A stretch of 5,977 bases of DNA from JBBRMQ01 sp038230775 (GTDB taxonomy: Bacteria; Acidobacteriota; Thermoanaerobaculia; Gp7-AA8): the NCBI GenBank assembly GCA_038230775.1, contig JBBRMQ010000253.1:1-5977 (forward strand), in the 5' to 3' direction. The position numbers were made by a program, and so were the translations under genes. The stretch's first letter is position 1. Every line of letters starts with the position of its first letter. The notes below the pieces were generated by a model. That model made no database searches, was not told the DNA's origin, and was given only the letters and a program-made list of their open reading frames with translations. Of the stretch, positions 4,721 to 5,977 are shown in pieces.

Positions 4721-5977
4721 TCAGACGCGCATCACGTCAAACTGTTCATGGTGCAGGGTATCGTCCGGTTTGAACACGAGATGGATTCCAAGGCTGCGCT
4801 CGATTTCGTCGAATACCGGGTCCAAAGCGTTGTAAACGACCGGATTCACTCGCACGATCACGTCCTGACCTTCGTGCAGATCGCGCAGTTTCATGAGCTC
4901 GCGCCAGATCTCCAGTGAGATGGTGGTGTTCGATTTGATCCGTCCGCTGCCGGCGCAATAGGGACACGCCTGAGTGAGAGATCTTTCGAGCGACTGACGC
5001 ACGCGCTTGCGTGTCATCTCGATCAGGCCGAATTCGGAGATCTGCAAAATCTTCGTCTTCGATCGATCCTTCTTCACTTCGGCTTCCAGTGCCTGGTAGA
5101 GCGCCGCGCGATTGTTCGGGTCTTCCATGTCGATGAAGTCGAGCACGATGATGCCGCCGAGGTCGCGGAGGCGAACCTGGCGAACGATTTCCTTTGCCGC
5201 TTCGAGATTGGTGCGGAAGACTGTTTCCTCGAGATTGCGCTTGCCGACGTACTTACCGGTGTTCACATCGATGGCCACGAGAGCTTCGGTCTGATTGATC
5301 ACGATGTAGCCGCCCGATTTCAGCCAGACCTTGGACTTGAGCGCCTTCGCGATCTCGGGCTCGATGCCGAATTCATCGAAGATCGGCTCCTCGCGGCGAT
5401 ACAGGCGGACGCGCGACACGAGATTCGGCTGGATCTGGTCGAGAAACTCCACGGCGCGCTGGTATTGCTCGACCGAATCGACCCATACCGTCTTGAACTC
5501 CGGCGAGAGCACGTCGCGGATCGTCCGCAGTACGAGATCGAGGTCGTGATGGATCGGACTCGGCGCGGTGGCTTTCTCGGCGCGGCGGCGAATCTGCTCC
5601 CAGAGATCGGTCAGGTAGCGAAGGTCGGCGCGGAACTCTTCTTCATCGCGGCCTTCACCGACCGTGCGGGCGATGAAGCCACCGCTGCCAGGAGGCCGGA
5701 TCGACTCCAGGATCTGCTTGAGGCGCGTACGTTCTTCTTCGTTCTCGATGCGACGGGAAACGCCGATGTGATTGACGGTCGGCATGTAGACGAGAAAGCG
5801 GCCAGGCAGCGTGATGTGGCTCGTGATGCGCGCGCCCTTGCCGGCGATGGTGTCTTTGGACACCTGAACCACGATCTCCTGGCCTTCGCGCAGGAGGTCG
5901 GCGATCGACGCCTCCACCCGCGGCTGCGGCGGCACATCCTCGGGATGCAGGTCGAGTGAAGCGTCGGCTTCGTAGTC
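4721..5977 (-). CDS. rng: ribonuclease G (Rne/Rng family), 5'-truncated by window edge
   Basis: An endoribonuclease of the RNase E/G family, which cuts single-stranded AU-rich RNA in rRNA maturation and mRNA decay in the cytoplasm. The frame stays open to base 5977, giving 418 visible residues; the N-terminal part with the start of the S1 domain (likely ~100 residues) lies outside. Visible: the end of the S1 domain (…VVQVSKDTIAGKGARITS), 5'-sensor/RNase H-like region (LPGRFLVYMP…HIGVSRRI), and the DNase I-like catalytic core with Asp in AIDVNTGKYVG (codon 5267-5269) and Asp in VLDFIDM (5138-5140). The Zn-link CPYC has Cys codons at 4964-4966 and 4955-4957. The Asp-Asp spacing (43) and Asp-Cys spacing (101) equal those of E. 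coli RNase E (D303, D346, C404). The end, EQFDVMRV, resembles RNase G's EQFDVVMM, and there is no RNase E scaffold tail. All key residues are intact. Confidence 0.95.
   Translation of the reverse strand, partial: DYEADASLDLHPEDVPPQPRVEASIADLLREGQEIVVQVSKDTIAGKGARITSHITLPGRFLVYMPTVNHIGVSRRIENEEERTRLKQILESIRPPGSGGFIARTVGEGRDEEEFRADLRYLTDLWEQIRRRAEKATAPSPIHHDLDLVLRTIRDVLSPEFKTVWVDSVEQYQRAVEFLDQIQPNLVSRVRLYRREEPIFDEFGIEPEIAKALKSKVWLKSGGYIVINQTEALVAIDVNTGKYVGKRNLEETVFRTNLEAAKEIVRQVRLRDLGGIIVLDFIDMEDPNNRAALYQALEAEVKKDRSKTKILQISEFGLIEMTRKRVRQSLERSLTQACPYCAGSGRIKSNTTISLEIWRELMKLRDLHEGQDVIVRVNPVVYNALDPVFDEIERSLGIHLVFKPDDTLHHEQFDVMRV

Noticed and set aside
4333..4773. Plus-strand open frame (146 codons) over the zinc-ribbon gene
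   Set aside because: The minus strand has a metal-binding CxxC pair and a Shine-Dalgarno; the plus frame has neither and runs through the inverted repeat arm.
5465..5959. Plus-strand open frame (164 codons) over RNase G
   Set aside because: Shadow of the conserved RNase G frame.

Overview
The window is GC-rich bacterial chromosomal DNA, almost fully coding, with strong codon bias that produces many long antisense shadow frames. Two conserved housekeeping genes sit at the edges (gyrA entering from the left on +, an rng/cafA-type RNase G gene entering from the right on -). Between them lie lineage-specific genes. A DUF507 gene, an ECF-like sigma factor of the 'FPTTRxS' type, and a membrane-tethered Ser/Thr kinase with a DWG motif together suggest Acidobacteriota or a neighbouring phylum with many Ser/Thr kinases. 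This is inference from protein style, not a database match.

Layout. Plus strand: the 3' three quarters of gyrA (2-1909), then a sigma-70-family (ECF-like) gene (1909-2580), then a Ser/Thr kinase (2577-3473). These three overlap by 1 and 4 bases, so translation is very probably coupled. After 49 bp comes a small four-helix membrane protein (3523-3879), and 18 bp later a DUF507 protein (3898-4182) with no visible Shine-Dalgarno but a TACAAT box just upstream. A 177-bp gene-free stretch (4183-4359) separates the convergent gene sets. It holds an unusual ~166-bp element bounded by 15-bp perfect inverted repeats that extend imperfectly to about 32 bp. Minus strand: RNase G (4721-5977, 5' end outside the window), then a small zinc-ribbon protein of unknown function (4360-4668) 52 bp downstream.

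How the parts may work together. The sigma factor and kinase form a recognisable pair: no anti-sigma gene is present, and a kinase takes the place where a regulator would be expected. The unusual point is that this signalling pair is fused translationally to the end of gyrA, which would link its expression to gyrase. The kinase has a C-terminal membrane helix but no outside sensor domain, so its input must come from elsewhere; the small membrane protein after it is a possible but unproven partner. The right half looks like an RNA-processing unit: RNase G with intact catalytic Asp and Zn-link Cys residues, plus an uncharacterised zinc-ribbon protein probably in the same transcript.
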